NCBI GenBank assembly: GCA_947173945.1
Contig: CAMWGV010000008.1
Coordinates: 1 to 64,000, forward strand
DNA length: 64,000 nucleotides
From: an uncultured Lachnospiraceae bacterium
GTDB taxonomy: Bacteria > Bacillota > Clostridia > Lachnospirales > Lachnospiraceae
Direction of reading: 5' to 3'
Shown: in pieces, positions 26,574-38,700 of the stretch
Layout of the letters: each line of letters begins with the position of its first letter
Numbering within the stretch: position 1 is the stretch's first letter
Notes under the pieces: generated by a model
Database searches by the model: none
Seen by the model: the letters and a program-made list of their open reading frames with translations, nothing else
What the model was told of the DNA's origin: nothing
Position numbers and translations under genes: made by a program

Positions 26574-27932
26574 ATGGCAGAAATAAATTTTGATGAAATA
26601 TTAGATGAATACGTTCGTTTCTGTAACGAATCAGGAAAAATAGATTTGAATTTATATGAGGAATATAGCGTAAAAAGAGGACTCAGGGATTCTGATGGAA
26701 GAGGCGTACTTACAGGTCTCACAGAGGTTTCTGATGTTGTGGCATTTCGGTTAGAAGAGGGCAGGAGAATTCCGATACAGGGAGAGCTTTACTTTCAAGG
26801 GTATGAGGTAAAAAAACTTGTAGAGGGTTTTCGGAACAGTCTGTATGGCTTTGAGGAGGCTACATATCTGTTGCTATTCGGTGAACTGCCTACAAAGCTC
26901 CAGCTTGAGAGTTTTGTTGGGGTGTTGGAGGATTTAAGACAGCTTCCTGAGTCGTTTAACAGGGATGTCATAATGAAAGCACCAAGTAACGATATGATGA
27001 ACGTGTTGCAGAAATGTGTACTTACACTTTATTCATACGATGCAAACCCGAATGACCTGAGCATAAAAAATGTTCTTATGCAGTGTCTCAAGCTTATAGC
27101 ACAGTTTCCGGTTATGGCGGCTTATGGCTATCAGGCATACAGACATTACTACATGGATAAAAGTCTTGTTATCCACAGGCCGAAAAAGGGTCTTTCAACG
27201 GCAGAAAATATTTTGAGACTTCTTAGAACCGATGGAAAATACACAGAGCTTGAGGCAAAAGTACTTGATGTGTGCCTTGTAATTCACGCTGAACATGGAG
27301 GCGGTAATAACTCTACCTTTACAACGCATGTGCTTTCCTCAACAGGAACAGATACATATTCTGCTGTGGCAGCTTCACTTGGCTCTCTGAAAGGACCAAG
27401 ACATGGCGGCGCAAATCTTAAGGTGCAGCAGATGTTTGATGACTTAAAGAGCCATGTTAAGGATTGGGAAAATGAAGATGAAATAACAGAGTATCTTCAG
27501 GGGTTACTTGACAAAAAAGGCTTTGATAAATCCGGACTCATATATGGTATGGGTCATGCGGTTTACAGCGAGTCGGATCCGAGGGCTGTCATACTGAAAA
27601 AATATGCGAAAAAGCTGTCGGAAGAAAAAGGTCTCGAGGAGGAGTTTGCACTCTACGAAAGAGTGGAAAACATAGCAGCGAAACTTATCGCACAGCACAA
27701 AAAAACAGTTAAGACAGTAAGTGCCAATGTTGACTTTTTCAGTGGCTTTGTATATACAATGCTGAAGCTTCCGATAGAGATATTTACACCGATATTTGCT
27801 ATAGCAAGAATATCAGGCTGGTCCGCTCACCGTATAGAGGAGCTTGTCAACAAAGGCAAGATTATCAGACCTGCATACAAATTTGTCGGTTTGCATAAGG
27901 ACTATGTTCCTATCGAAAAAAGAAAATGGTAG
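26574..27932 (+). CDS. gltA: Citrate synthase
   Basis: 452 aa. It condenses acetyl-CoA with oxaloacetate. The catalytic triad blocks are visible: AEHGGGNNS (His), GPRHGGAN (His) and SANVDFFSG (Asp). A 2-methylcitrate synthase role cannot be excluded by sequence alone. AAAGGAG precedes the ATG. There is only a 38-bp gap after the kinase gene and no terminator, so read-through is likely. No aconitase or isocitrate dehydrogenase is nearby, but the enzyme supplies 2-oxoglutarate, the substrate of the gdhA product. Confidence 0.92.
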   Translation: MAEINFDEILDEYVRFCNESGKIDLNLYEEYSVKRGLRDSDGRGVLTGLTEVSDVVAFRLEEGRRIPIQGELYFQGYEVKKLVEGFRNSLYGFEEATYLLLFGELPTKLQLESFVGVLEDLRQLPESFNRDVIMKAPSNDMMNVLQKCVLTLYSYDANPNDLSIKNVLMQCLKLIAQFPVMAAYGYQAYRHYYMDKSLVIHRPKKGLSTAENILRLLRTDGKYTELEAKVLDVCLVIHAEHGGGNNSTFTTHVLSSTGTDTYSAVAASLGSLKGPRHGGANLKVQQMFDDLKSHVKDWENEDEITEYLQGLLDKKGFDKSGLIYGMGHAVYSESDPRAVILKKYAKKLSEEKGLEEEFALYERVENIAAKLIAQHKKTVKTVSANVDFFSGFVYTMLKLPIEIFTPIFAIARISGWSAHRIEELVNKGKIIRPAYKFVGLHKDYVPIEKRKW

Positions 27933-27941
27933 GTGGATTTT

Positions 27942-28811
27942 ATGTGGGTTGCAGATGGTTGGAAGGATTATGAGGTTATAGATTGCAGTGATGGAGAAAA
28001 ACTGGAGAGATGGGGTGAGTACGTTCTGCTCAGACCAGACCCTCAGGTTATATGGAGTACACCAAAGGAAACCCCGGTTTGGGGAAAAATAAATGCCCGA
28101 TATCACAGAAGCAAGAGTGGCGGTGGTGAATGGGAATTTATAAATCTTCCGAAGCAGTGGCAGATAGGATACAAGGGGCTTAGATTCAATCTTAAGCCCT
28201 TTGCCTTTAAACATACAGGACTTTTTCCTGAACAGGCGGTTAACTGGGACTGGTTTGGGAATATTATAAAGAGAGCAGATAGAACGGTTAAGATACTTAA
28301 TCTGTTTGCTTATACAGGTGGTGCGACACTTGCTGCTGCTTTGGCGGGCGCAAGTGTTACCCATGTTGATGCATCAAAGGGAATGGTAAGCTGGGCGAAA
28401 GAAAATGCCATATCCTCCGGTTTGGGGGATGCGCCTATAAGATGGCTTGTTGATGACTGTGTAAAATTTGTCGAGAGAGAAATAAGACGCGGAAACAAAT
28501 ATGATGGAATTATAATGGATCCTCCGTCATACGGAAGGGGCCCCAAGGGAGAAATATGGAAGCTGGAGGAACGGGTGTATCCTTTTATAGAGCTGTGCAG
28601 TGAGCTTCTGGCGGATGAACCCCTGTTTTTCCTTGTGAATTCCTATACGACAGGTCTTGCTCCGGCCGTACTTAATTACATGATTGCATCCACTGTGGGC
28701 AAAAAATTCGGAGGAAAAACAGAGGCCTCCGAAATAGGACTTCCGGTAACCAAGACAGGGCTTTATCTGCCTTGCGGAGCATCGGGAAGATGGATTGATA
28801 AGGAGTTATGA
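27942..28811 (+). CDS. Class I SAM-dependent methyltransferase, RlmI-like
   Basis: 289 aa. SAM-binding region ILNLFAYTGGATLAAALAGA, then THVDASKGMVSWAKEN, and the MDPPSYGRG motif characteristic of N6-adenine or RNA cytosine methyltransferases of the Methyltrans_SAM (PF10672) group. It lacks the N-terminal PUA domain of true RlmI, so an RNA target is likely but unproven. ATG 27942 is chosen for AGGTGGA just upstream; GTG at 27933 is possible. It starts within 10 bases of the citrate synthase stop and runs into cls after 3 bases, an operon arrangement. Confidence 0.82.
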   Translation: MWVADGWKDYEVIDCSDGEKLERWGEYVLLRPDPQVIWSTPKETPVWGKINARYHRSKSGGGEWEFINLPKQWQIGYKGLRFNLKPFAFKHTGLFPEQAVNWDWFGNIIKRADRTVKILNLFAYTGGATLAAALAGASVTHVDASKGMVSWAKENAISSGLGDAPIRWLVDDCVKFVEREIRRGNKYDGIIMDPPSYGRGPKGEIWKLEERVYPFIELCSELLADEPLFFLVNSYTTGLAPAVLNYMIASTVGKKFGGKTEASEIGLPVTKTGLYLPCGASGRWIDKEL

Positions 28812-28814
28812 TTT

Positions 28815-30386
28815 ATGCAAAAAAGCAGAAAAAAGGCGAATATAGGTTCAGCAAATAAAAACACGCAAATGTTTGTTTTTAAAATGATGTTGGTTGTTAC
28901 GCTCGTAATTCTGCAGATTATTTTATCTATTAAAGTGTACAGTGCATTGAAGCAATATGTTATATATTGGCGTTCCGGTGCAGTGTTGCTTAGTGCATTT
29001 GTGGTGCTTTATATTGTAAACAAACAGGACAATCCTGCCTATAAGCTGGCATGGGTTGTCGTTGTGCTTTCGGCACCTCTTATTGGCGGTGCCTTATATG
29101 TAATACTGGCAGGAAACAGGACAAGGGTAAAATTCATAGAGGAAGCACTGGAAAATCATACGGAAACGTTTGAACACTTACCGGATGATACTGAAAATCT
29201 TGAGGAGATAAAAAAACTTTCCAAGAGTGCCAACGTACAGTCAACCTATATATCGAGGACAGCAGGATATCCGGTTTACAAAAACACAAGTGTAAAATAT
29301 TTTTCACTTGGAGAGGAAAACTATGCCTGCCTTATGGAAGAGCTTAAAAAGGCAAAGCATTTTATCTTCATGGAATATTTTATAATAAAACAGGGAGAAA
29401 TGTGGGAGAGCATACTTGAGGTGCTTGCTCAAAAAGCGGCAGATGGTGTGGATGTGCGTCTTATATATGACGATTTTGGCTGTGCCATGTGGATACCTTC
29501 CAGATTTATATATGACATGAAGGCTCTTGGAATTAAAGTGGCACCCTTCAATCCGGTTACACCGCTCATATCTCTGCGGCAGAATAACAGGGATCACAGA
29601 AAAATAACTATCATTGACGGACATACAGGTTTTACCGGAGGAATCAATATTGCAGATGAATATATAAATAAAATAAACAGGTTCGGTCACTGGAAGGATA
29701 CAGGCATCATGCTTAAAGGTGATGCAGTGTGGAATTTGACAGTTATGTTTCTGCAGACATGGAGGATGCTTACAAAGGAAGATGACGACTATTCCATGTA
29801 TGAACCTACAAAATACAAGAGGACACCTGTATATTCAGACGGATATGTACAGCCTTACGGGGACACTCCGGTTGATGATGAGATTGTTGGAGAAAATATA
29901 TATCTCAATATGATTAATAAAGCGAAGCATTATGTGTACATTACGACACCATACCTCATTATTGATAACGAGATGTTTACGGCACTTACCCTGGCTGCAA
30001 AGGGTGGTGTGGATGTAAGGATAATTACACCGGGCATACCGGATAAAAAAACAGTATATATGGTAACGCAGTCCTACTACTATCACCTGATAAAGGCTGG
30101 AGTAAAAATATATCAGTATACACCGGGGTTTATACATGCCAAAACCTTTGTTATGGATGACCAGATGGCTACAGTCGGTACTATAAATATGGATTTCAGG
30201 AGTCTTTATCTCCACTTTGAATGTGGTGTATGGATGTTTAATTCGGGTGCGATTTTTGAAATTAAGGATGATTATATAAAAACACTGGAAAAATGTGATG
30301 AAGTGACTCTTGAGGAACTGGAAAAAACTGGTTTTGCTAAAAGATGCTTCCAAAGTATCTTAAGATTAATTTCACCTTTAATGTAA
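28815..30386 (+). CDS. cls: Cardiolipin synthase
   Basis: 523 aa membrane enzyme joining two phosphatidylglycerol molecules to make cardiolipin. Two N-terminal transmembrane segments (about 23-45 and 55-98) are followed by two phospholipase-D HKD motifs: HRKITIIDGHTGFTGG and HAKTFVMDDQMATVG. AAGGAG overlaps the end of the preceding gene. All catalytic His and Lys residues are present. No terminator is seen after it. Confidence 0.94.
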   Translation: MQKSRKKANIGSANKNTQMFVFKMMLVVTLVILQIILSIKVYSALKQYVIYWRSGAVLLSAFVVLYIVNKQDNPAYKLAWVVVVLSAPLIGGALYVILAGNRTRVKFIEEALENHTETFEHLPDDTENLEEIKKLSKSANVQSTYISRTAGYPVYKNTSVKYFSLGEENYACLMEELKKAKHFIFMEYFIIKQGEMWESILEVLAQKAADGVDVRLIYDDFGCAMWIPSRFIYDMKALGIKVAPFNPVTPLISLRQNNRDHRKITIIDGHTGFTGGINIADEYINKINRFGHWKDTGIMLKGDAVWNLTVMFLQTWRMLTKEDDDYSMYEPTKYKRTPVYSDGYVQPYGDTPVDDEIVGENIYLNMINKAKHYVYITTPYLIIDNEMFTALTLAAKGGVDVRIITPGIPDKKTVYMVTQSYYYHLIKAGVKIYQYTPGFIHAKTFVMDDQMATVGTINMDFRSLYLHFECGVWMFNSGAIFEIKDDYIKTLEKCDEVTLEELEKTGFAKRCFQSILRLISPLM

Positions 30387-30486
30387 AAATACGGAATTTT
30401 AAAATTAAAAAACAAAAGAGTTGACATAATTTGACTTTTTACGGTGGTTAAAATTCAAAAAATAAATGCTTTTGTGACAAATTTGC

Positions 30487-30516
30487 TTGACGTTGCATGT
30501 TGACATGGTGTAAAAT
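30487..30516 (+). promoter_or_regulatory. Probable promoter before the methyltransferase gene
   Basis: TTGACG at 30487-30492, 18-bp spacer, TAAAAT at 30511-30516. A second TTGACA at 30500 overlaps, so the exact start is uncertain. The 30387-30561 gap is AT-rich and otherwise empty. Confidence 0.5.
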
Positions 30517-30561
30517 GTTATGTTAAGTGGACATATTATTTCCTGATGTGTGGAGATGCTT

Positions 30562-31782
30562 ATGGGTGATATAGATATAAAAGCTGTTTTAAAAAATGAA
30601 ATACAGGAAAAACCCTATAGAATTGTCGTTAGCAACAGGCAGGAAAAAAGTTATAAGTATAAAAAGCTGGATGTTAGATACATAAAATCCGGTGAAAAGG
30701 ATATGTACCAGATAACGTCATATACAGACAGACAGGCTTTTCAGGAAAATGTGCAACCAGACAGTGTTACGGATTACATAGCAGATATATTTCCGGACAA
30801 ATTTAAGCAGATAAATATTTACTTTAAAAACAGGGAAAAGAGCTATAAGCAGTCAAAGAGCGGAAAACTGCTACAGCATGAAAATAAACTTATGGATGCT
30901 GAAAAGCAAATGTATCCACAGCATAACAGGACGAAAAATTACATATTTCAAGAGGGGATGAGTATACCGCCTCTGATAGACATGGGTGTATTTACGAAGG
31001 ACGGAAAGGTCGTAAGTTCCATGTACGATAAGTTTAAGCAGATAAACCGATTTGTTGAGATTGTTGATGATGTAGTCAGACACAATCCAAATGAGGAGCT
31101 TAACATTATTGATTTTGGTTGCGGAAAATCCTACCTCACGTTTATATTGTACTACTATTTAGTTTATATAAAACATATAAAAGCGAATATTACCGGACTT
31201 GACCTTAAGGCGGATGTTATAAAAAAATGCAATGATGCATCAAGGAAATATGGATATAAAGGACTGCATTTTCAGGTTGGAGATATACAGAATTTCGATA
31301 CGAAAATGAAAGTGGACATGGTTGTTACGCTTCATGCCTGTGACACTGCAACGGATTATGCACTTTCAAATGCTGTCTGCTGGAATGCAAAATATATATT
31401 GTCAGTTCCATGCTGTCAGCATGAGGTAAACGGACAGATTGACTGTGAAGAGCTTTCACCGATGATGAAGCATGGACTTATTAAGGAGAGAATGTCGGCA
31501 CTTGCCACAGATGCGGTAAGGGGTTCCATGCTGGAATTTTGTGGATACAAAACCCAGCTTATGGAATTTGTTGATATGGCACACTCACCTAAAAATATCC
31601 TCATAAGGGCGGTGAAGAGTAATATACCGAAGAAAAAGAAAGAAAAAGCTAAGTCTGATGTGGAGCTTATGTGTCAGACTTTAAAAATAAAACCCACAAT
31701 CTATCAACTGTTAAAGGATTATGGAATTAAGGAGAAAGAAACATCAGTAAATAAAGAGGAGAAGGATTATGAGAAACAATAA
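30562..31782 (+). CDS. SAM-dependent methyltransferase (Methyltransf_32-like)
   Basis: 406 aa. An N-terminal region of about 150 residues is rich in basic and Tyr residues. The Rossmann core has IIDFGCGKSYLTFILYYY (SAM motif I) and ITGLDLKAD, followed by VTLHACDTATD and VPCCQHE, which are typical of PF13679 proteins. This group is linked to RNA or glutathione-related methylation in various organisms, but the bacterial members are uncharacterised. ATG 30562 with GTGGAG at 6-base spacing is chosen over the GTG at 30550. The 3' end overlaps the next gene by 14 bases. Confidence 0.8.
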   Translation: MGDIDIKAVLKNEIQEKPYRIVVSNRQEKSYKYKKLDVRYIKSGEKDMYQITSYTDRQAFQENVQPDSVTDYIADIFPDKFKQINIYFKNREKSYKQSKSGKLLQHENKLMDAEKQMYPQHNRTKNYIFQEGMSIPPLIDMGVFTKDGKVVSSMYDKFKQINRFVEIVDDVVRHNPNEELNIIDFGCGKSYLTFILYYYLVYIKHIKANITGLDLKADVIKKCNDASRKYGYKGLHFQVGDIQNFDTKMKVDMVVTLHACDTATDYALSNAVCWNAKYILSVPCCQHEVNGQIDCEELSPMMKHGLIKERMSALATDAVRGSMLEFCGYKTQLMEFVDMAHSPKNILIRAVKSNIPKKKKEKAKSDVELMCQTLKIKPTIYQLLKDYGIKEKETSVNKEEKDYEKQ

Positions 31783-32785
31783 CAATCGGAAACCAAAGAC
31801 AAAGGGAGGATATATGCTGGCAGCGATTGGCTGGCTGTTGATGGCATTGCTATTTGCATGTGCACTTGTATTTGGTTTACAGAGTGGATTCAAATATGTG
31901 ATTCATGGAGCCACAAGCTATGAAGATATGGTGGCAGAGCATGGAGGATTGCAGAAGGGGGAGTATGTATCCATAGATGCAAATGCAGTCATTGACTGGT
32001 ATGCCGAGACAACGTATAAAATAAACGGAATTATACCGGCAGGCTCCAAGCAGCATTGCCTTTTGTGGATTGATGACAGCACCTTCGTTTCACTTACCGT
32101 AAAAGGTGATAAAAACAGAGCAAAGATTAATGCGTTGATTGATGGGACATACGCATATCTGAATTACGAGACGGATGAACTTCCTGCACCGATAAGATTT
32201 GAGGGAGAGATTACAAGCATTGGTACAGAGGTAAGCAAGTACTATGATGATATATTGAATAAGTGGCAAATTTCAGGAGATGAAGATTTAACGGTATACT
32301 ATCTTACAATAGATACAACAAGTACAAAGCTTTCCATAATAGGAATCGGGTTATTTGCACTACTTATGGTTGGAGTATTTATAGCATTATTCATATCCCG
32401 CATAAAAGGCTTCGTGAATTTTGGAAAGACAAATACACAGTTTGTATCAGGACAGGCAGGAGTGGGAGCTGCACAGCCGATGGCGAACGATAGTGTGTTT
32501 GGTAATATGTATAACGCACAAAATACTTATGCCGGAAATACAAACATGAATAACATGTATGGACAAAATGACTATACAGGAAATACGGATACAAATAATA
32601 TGTATACACAAAATACATATAATCAAAGCACGAATGCAGACAATACATATGCACAAAATACATACGAACAAAACACCTATACTGATACCACAAACAGCGT
32701 TGCCATGGAGGATGACGACGAACGTACAGTTCTGATATCAAATGTGTCAATGGGATATACAGAGGAAACAGAAAAAGATATGTAA
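31769..32785 (+). CDS. Membrane protein with Asn/Tyr/Thr-rich tail
   Basis: 338 aa. Transmembrane segments lie near residues 17-38 and 190-211, with an outer domain of about 150 residues between them. The cytoplasmic tail (about 235-320) is a low-complexity run of short imperfect Asn-Thr-Tyr-rich units (NNMYGQN, NTYAQNTYEQN). It ends in an acidic stretch, DDDERTVLIS, of the kind bound by FHA domains when the Thr is phosphorylated; that reading is inference. It overlaps the methyltransferase gene by 14 bases and precedes the giant adhesin by 12, so it belongs to that unit. No known family is recognised. Confidence 0.75.
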   Translation: MRNNNNRKPKTKGGYMLAAIGWLLMALLFACALVFGLQSGFKYVIHGATSYEDMVAEHGGLQKGEYVSIDANAVIDWYAETTYKINGIIPAGSKQHCLLWIDDSTFVSLTVKGDKNRAKINALIDGTYAYLNYETDELPAPIRFEGEITSIGTEVSKYYDDILNKWQISGDEDLTVYYLTIDTTSTKLSIIGIGLFALLMVGVFIALFISRIKGFVNFGKTNTQFVSGQAGVGAAQPMANDSVFGNMYNAQNTYAGNTNMNNMYGQNDYTGNTDTNNMYTQNTYNQSTNADNTYAQNTYEQNTYTDTTNSVAMEDDDERTVLISNVSMGYTEETEKDM

Positions 32786-32797
32786 GGAGTGATGTAG

Positions 32798-35700
32798 ATG
32801 AAAAAAATTTCGAACTGTTTAAAAATGAAATCTTCAAGAAAGAGGATTGTAGCTTTAATGCTCGCGCTTCTTATGGTCGTGACTCTTATTCCATCGAGCC
32901 TTAAGGCATTGGGTGCAGAAGCTGATTTGTTTACGGGAAATAACATTAGCATGGACTCATTTGAGCTTGGTGCCACCTATCAGGACGAGAACGGAAAGAC
33001 TCAGGCAATCGTAATTGAAAATGGTGGAGATTATACACTGCCGTATGATGCAACGGTTGACCTTAATATGCACTTTCAGGTAAAGGATGCAAGTGCAATT
33101 GATGGAAATACAGATTACATATATACGGTGCCAAACGGAATACGTGTGGATGTAGATGAGGAAAAGCCGCTTGTTACCTCGACTGGAAAAACGATAGGTA
33201 CCGTTAACATATCAAGCTCAGGAAAGCTGACATTTAATTTCGATGAAAATGAGCTTAACGGCGGTGACGGAGTAGAATTTTATGTCGGCTTCAATGGTGG
33301 CTTTTCATCTGATTTTGAGGAGGATGGACATAAGGCACAGATATCTTTCCCAACAGGAGCGGGAAATTACACCTTTGGTGTGACTTCCGAGGGAAAGACT
33401 GAGCAAGGCGACGATGATAATGTGAAGGATGTGGAAGTTTACAAAAGCGGAAGCTTGGAGATTGTAGACGGAAAACGATATATCAAGTGGAATGTACAGC
33501 TTAATGGAGGAGGACGTGATTCCTTTGGAGGACAAATTATAGATAACCTTCCTGCCAATGTGAAATATGTGGATTATAACAGTCTTCCAGCTTCACTTAA
33601 GGGTGCCTATGCAGGTGGATATCCGGGAGTAAGCAATAACATCGATGATGGGGCTGTGGAGGTCAATGCACAGGTTAATGGAAATAAGCTTACCATTGAC
33701 GTCAGCAATTGTAACGCTTACTGGACATCTGATGTTACATTTTATACGGAGGTGCTGGATTCTGCTTTTGGCGAAACAATTACAAACGGTACAGCAATCA
33801 CGGTAGATAACAGTGTTGTATTCAATCCGGATGACGATACGACGCCTGCGGAAGGTAAGGGACGTGTCGAAATAAAGCCTGACATGATTCGTAAGTCTGC
33901 CAGTGTATCAGGAGACACTATAACATGGACTGTTGTGATAAACAGCTCCAAGTTTGATATAGGGGGCACTACATACGAGGATGTATTCGGAAACAACATT
34001 GATTCAATCATTGATGGATTAAACGGAATAACGATAAGCGGAACAAATGCTACACCGGTACAAACAGCTGACGGTTTTAAGATTGACATACCTGACAATA
34101 CGAACAGCACGATTACACTGACCTATAAGACTAAGGTTAAAGAGGTAACAGAAAGTACCAAAAACACTGCGAAGCTTATAGGTGGGGATGAGCCAAGCTT
34201 TGATGTATCTGCTGAGGCTGTTGTGCCGGGGGCTAATATGATTAACAAAAGCTTTGCCGGCTATGACCCTATCGCCCATACTCTTACATGGAATATTACG
34301 GTAAATCAGGACAGCAAAAAGCTTACTAATGTGAAGGTGACAGATAGCTTTAAGGCGAATGGTGCAACTGACTGGGAGGGCACGATGGAATATGTCAGTG
34401 TTCAGGGAGCCGAATTGGATCCTTCTTCTGATGTTGCGAATGGAACCCTTGTGTTTAATCTTGGTAACATCAGTACACCGGTAACGATTACAGTTGTTAC
34501 AAAGGTAACAGGCGATGATGCATTTGAAAAATCCAAGGGCTATACGAATAACGTCGAGCTAACCTCGAAGGAGTATCCGGATCCTATTCCTGACGAAGCT
34601 AGTACATGGCTCAAGTTGGAAAAAGTTTCACTTATAAGCAAGGAAGGAACGGCAAGCTCACAAAACGATGGTACGATTACATGGAAAGTTACAGTTAATG
34701 GGCAGAAGCAGACACCAACAGCCTACACCTTTGAGGACCTGCTTCCTGAAAAGATGAAGTATGTCGATGGCAGCTTTAGAATTCAAGAGCAGTGGTATGA
34801 TGCCAATCCTTGCTATAGAAAGGTAAATGTAGTCAAGGATGCAAGTGGAAGGGAGAAGATTTCCTATACATTCGATAAAACAGCGGATGACAAATTTTTA
34901 GGAAAGACAGACAACACATTCGAGATTATATATGAAACCGTTGTATCCGATTATGTGGCAGCTGACAGCAACCGTGACTATGTAAACCATGCTAAAATGA
35001 AAGCGGAATTCCCAGGTAATGTAACACATGAGGATGAAACGGAAGCTACAGTTACGACTGTTGCAGGCGGTGCTCTTGACAAGGGCTTTAATTATAAAAA
35101 AGGAAACAGAGATGTCACATGGAATGTAACAATCAATGAAGCAAGAACGGATATGTCGGATATTACAAATCCAAGACTGACAGACAGGCTTGCAGATTAT
35201 TTTGATTATGTGGAAGGAAAGCTCTACAGGCTTGATGCGAAAGGAAATAAGACGGAAGTTCCGAAAAATGACTATAAGGTTATTGTTGTAAATGGAATGC
35301 TTACCGTGAAGATGCCGAACATAGGAAGTGATTGTTTCTTATTCCAATTCACAACAAGGTTTAATTGCCTTGAGGCGAATCTTCCGGATGATATTGTAAA
35401 TAAAATCAGTCTTGAGGGTGATGGAACGTTCCTTGAGACAACAAGCTCCAGCGTGGAAAATGTCTCATTCAGCTCTGCAATTGCAGGAGCTACAATAAAG
35501 AGAGATATCCAGATTATGAAGGTGGATAAGTCGAACCACTCCAAGGTACTTGAGGGAGCGGTGTTTGAGCTTTACCTTGCAGATCAGCAAACGCTTATTG
35601 GAACTGCAACAACCGATGAGAATGGTATGGCTATATTTGTAGATGCCGGGTCTTTACTTGGAGAGGTTCTTTATCTCAAAGAGACAGAAGCACCTGAGGG

Positions 35701-38700
35701 CTACAAGCTTAATGAAGATTGGATTAGAATTGATGATTATGATGAGGCTCATTTGGAGCTGGACCCTGCTACAGGAAGAAGATATTATGCTAAGCAGGTT
35801 GAAAATACAAGTGATGCAGAGGAAAATACAGGCACAATCAGAGTAGAGAAGCGGGATAAGGCTGATGCAACTGTTAAGCTGAGAGGAGCGGAATTTAGCT
35901 TATATAGTAATGCGGCATGTACAGCGCTTGTCACAAAAAAGCAAACCGATGAGAAAGGCTATGTATCATTTTCAAATATTCCATTAGGTAACTATTGGTT
36001 GAAGGAGACTGCTTCACCAGCGGGCTATAAGCTTGATTCCACAGTTACAATGGTAACTATTACAAATGATGGGGATGGCGTTGTCGTAAAATACGGAGCT
36101 GACGCAGCTTCCCTTGTTGAAGTGCCAAATGGACTCTATATAGCTGTGAATGAAAAAGCGAAAGCGTCACTGAAGATAACAAAATATGATTCAGATAATA
36201 AAAACACGAAGCTTCAGGGCGCAAAGTTTGAAATTTACAGGGATGAGAATTGCACATCGAGAGTTGCTAGTGCTACAACGGATGAGAATGGTATCATAAC
36301 ATTTGACGGACTTGTGCTTGGAAGGACATATTATTACCGTGAGGTTACAGCACCGGCGGGATATGCCCTTGACCCTACAATAAGAAGCTTTGTCGCAGGA
36401 AGTGCTAACGACAGACAGGATGTTGTTATTGAGAGAGAGCTTGGAAACAAATTGCAAAGAGGTGGCATTGCAATTCATAAGACTGATGATGCGGTACCGA
36501 CACCGAAGGAGCTTCAGGGAGTTGAATTTACACTTTACAGTGTTGACGCAGGTGGAAATGAAACGGCTTACATGAAGAATGGAATGGTATACAAGGTAAA
36601 AACAAATGTACATGGTGATGCACAATTTACAGACCTTCCGTTCGGAGAATATATTATAAAGGAAGGTAGCAATTCGGGTTATCATCCGGTTGCTGATATA
36701 CATGTTACCGTAGAAGATACAGGATTTGTTGATATTGAAGTTGTAAACGAGATAATAAGATTCGACCTTGAGATTTTAAAGCTTGAGAAGGACGATGATG
36801 ACGACGACAGCAATAACAAACCACTTGCAGGTGTAAGATTTGGAGTTTATAACGATGGCGGAGCAAGTATTGCTACAAAAGTAACTGATAAAAACGGAAA
36901 GATTTCCTTTGAGAATATTTCTATCAAGGATTACACCGGAGACTTTACAATAAAGGAATTATCAGTACCGGATGGTTATATTAAGGCAAATGATGTTGTC
37001 ATACCAAATGCAGAGGCAAGAGAAGCCTCAACGAATAAGATTGCTGTTCAAAGAACAATTAAAAATGAAAAGCAATCAGGAAAGCTGCTTGTAAAGAAGA
37101 TTGATTCCGGAACAGATGATGGTCTGGCAGGAGCAGAGTTTAACCTTCTGGATGCAAATAAGCTTAAGGTTGCCACTGCAACGTCCATGACTGCCGAAGA
37201 GGCTATGACAAGTGGTGTAGCGGGTGCAGAAGAAGGGTCTGTATACTTTGAAAACCTGAAATATGGAACCTACTATCTCGTTGAGACTAAGGCACCAGCC
37301 AATGGTGATGATATTTACCTTTTAAATACAATAGAATATAAGGTGGAAATTACAGATAATGTAGTTGTAACAAGGGTTATAGGTGAAAATAACACTACAA
37401 CCGGTGTTATACCAAATGAAAAGCAGAAAACAGCAGCACCGATTGTAAGCTTTTGGTTTGCAAAGACGGATGGTGAGGGAGAACCTCTGGCAGGAGCGTC
37501 ATTTGCAATGCAACGCAAGCTTGATGAAGCCGGTGCATGGACTACAATAGCTACGTCGGTCAGCAACGCTGACGGAAAGGTATTTTTCAGACGCGTATCA
37601 ATTGCGGATGACCCGGATACTGCAACATATAGGATTATTGAAACAGCATCGCCTACAGGATATGCGATGGATAAAGATTTTGTAGTCGATATTCCGAACA
37701 AAGCATGGTTTGCAGAAGAATACTCGGACAGTAAAACTTCACCTTTGAGTGACGCAAACATAAAGAGACTTCTTGAAAACGGACTTAACGGAGCTGAAGT
37801 TTCCGTTAAAAATGACGAAATACTTGGCATGATACAGATTACAAAAACGATTGTAAATTCAACTGCTAAGCTTGAGGGCGCAGAGTTTATGCTCTACGAT
37901 GTAAACGGAAATGAAATAAGCGGTATTACGCCAAAGAAAACAAATGATGAAGGTATTGTATTATTTGATAAGCTTCCGGTTGGAACCTATGTAGTGAAGG
38001 AAATCGGAGCACCGAAGGGATATACCTTAAGTACACAGGAAAGCAGAGTGGTAATTACGGATAATACCCTGAAAAAGGTGGAGTTTAAGGACTCACCAAT
38101 TAACCTTACAATCTCAAAGAGGACACTTACGGGTGCGACTGAATTGAGAGGGGCAAGCCTTGAGTTGAGAGACTCTGAGGGAACGTTAATTGATAGCTGG
38201 GTATCGTCCACAAGTGCACATAAGGTTAAGGCATCACTCCTCACGGTAGGGGAAACCTATACTCTTGAGGAGGTATCGGCACCTAAGGGCTATGCATACA
38301 GCACAAAGGTTGTATTTGAAATAACAGAAACAGGAGCGATAGTTCTTAATAGGGATGAGTCCGATGCCAATGCGTCAAGAAACGGACAGACAATTATAAT
38401 GAGAGATACACCTTTGGATGTAAACATTACGAAGGTGGACGAAAATGGTGATCCGATTCCTGGTGCAATTCTTGAAATAATAGATGCAAACGGCGTATCT
38501 GTTGCAAAATGGACAACAAACGGAAAAGGTTATAAGGCAGGACCTGTACTTACTGCACCTAAGCCGGGAACAGGAGTGAAGGAATATACTCTCGTTGAGA
38601 GAAACGCACCGGCAGGATATGAAATTGCAGATGAGATTAAGTTTACTGTTTCATCTGACGGAACAATCAAGGATGCTGACGGTCATACAATCACCGGCAT

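Noticed and set aside
32510-32700. Regularly spaced short repeats that could suggest a CRISPR or minisatellite array
   Set aside because: They are in-frame, imperfect Asn/Thr/Tyr codon repeats within a protein tail; no constant repeat-spacer structure.
36781-36830. Run of GAC/GAT codons in the adhesin as a possible frameshift or phase-variation tract
   Set aside because: The tract is a mixed-codon Asp stretch, the frame stays open on both sides, and no homopolymer long enough for slippage is present.
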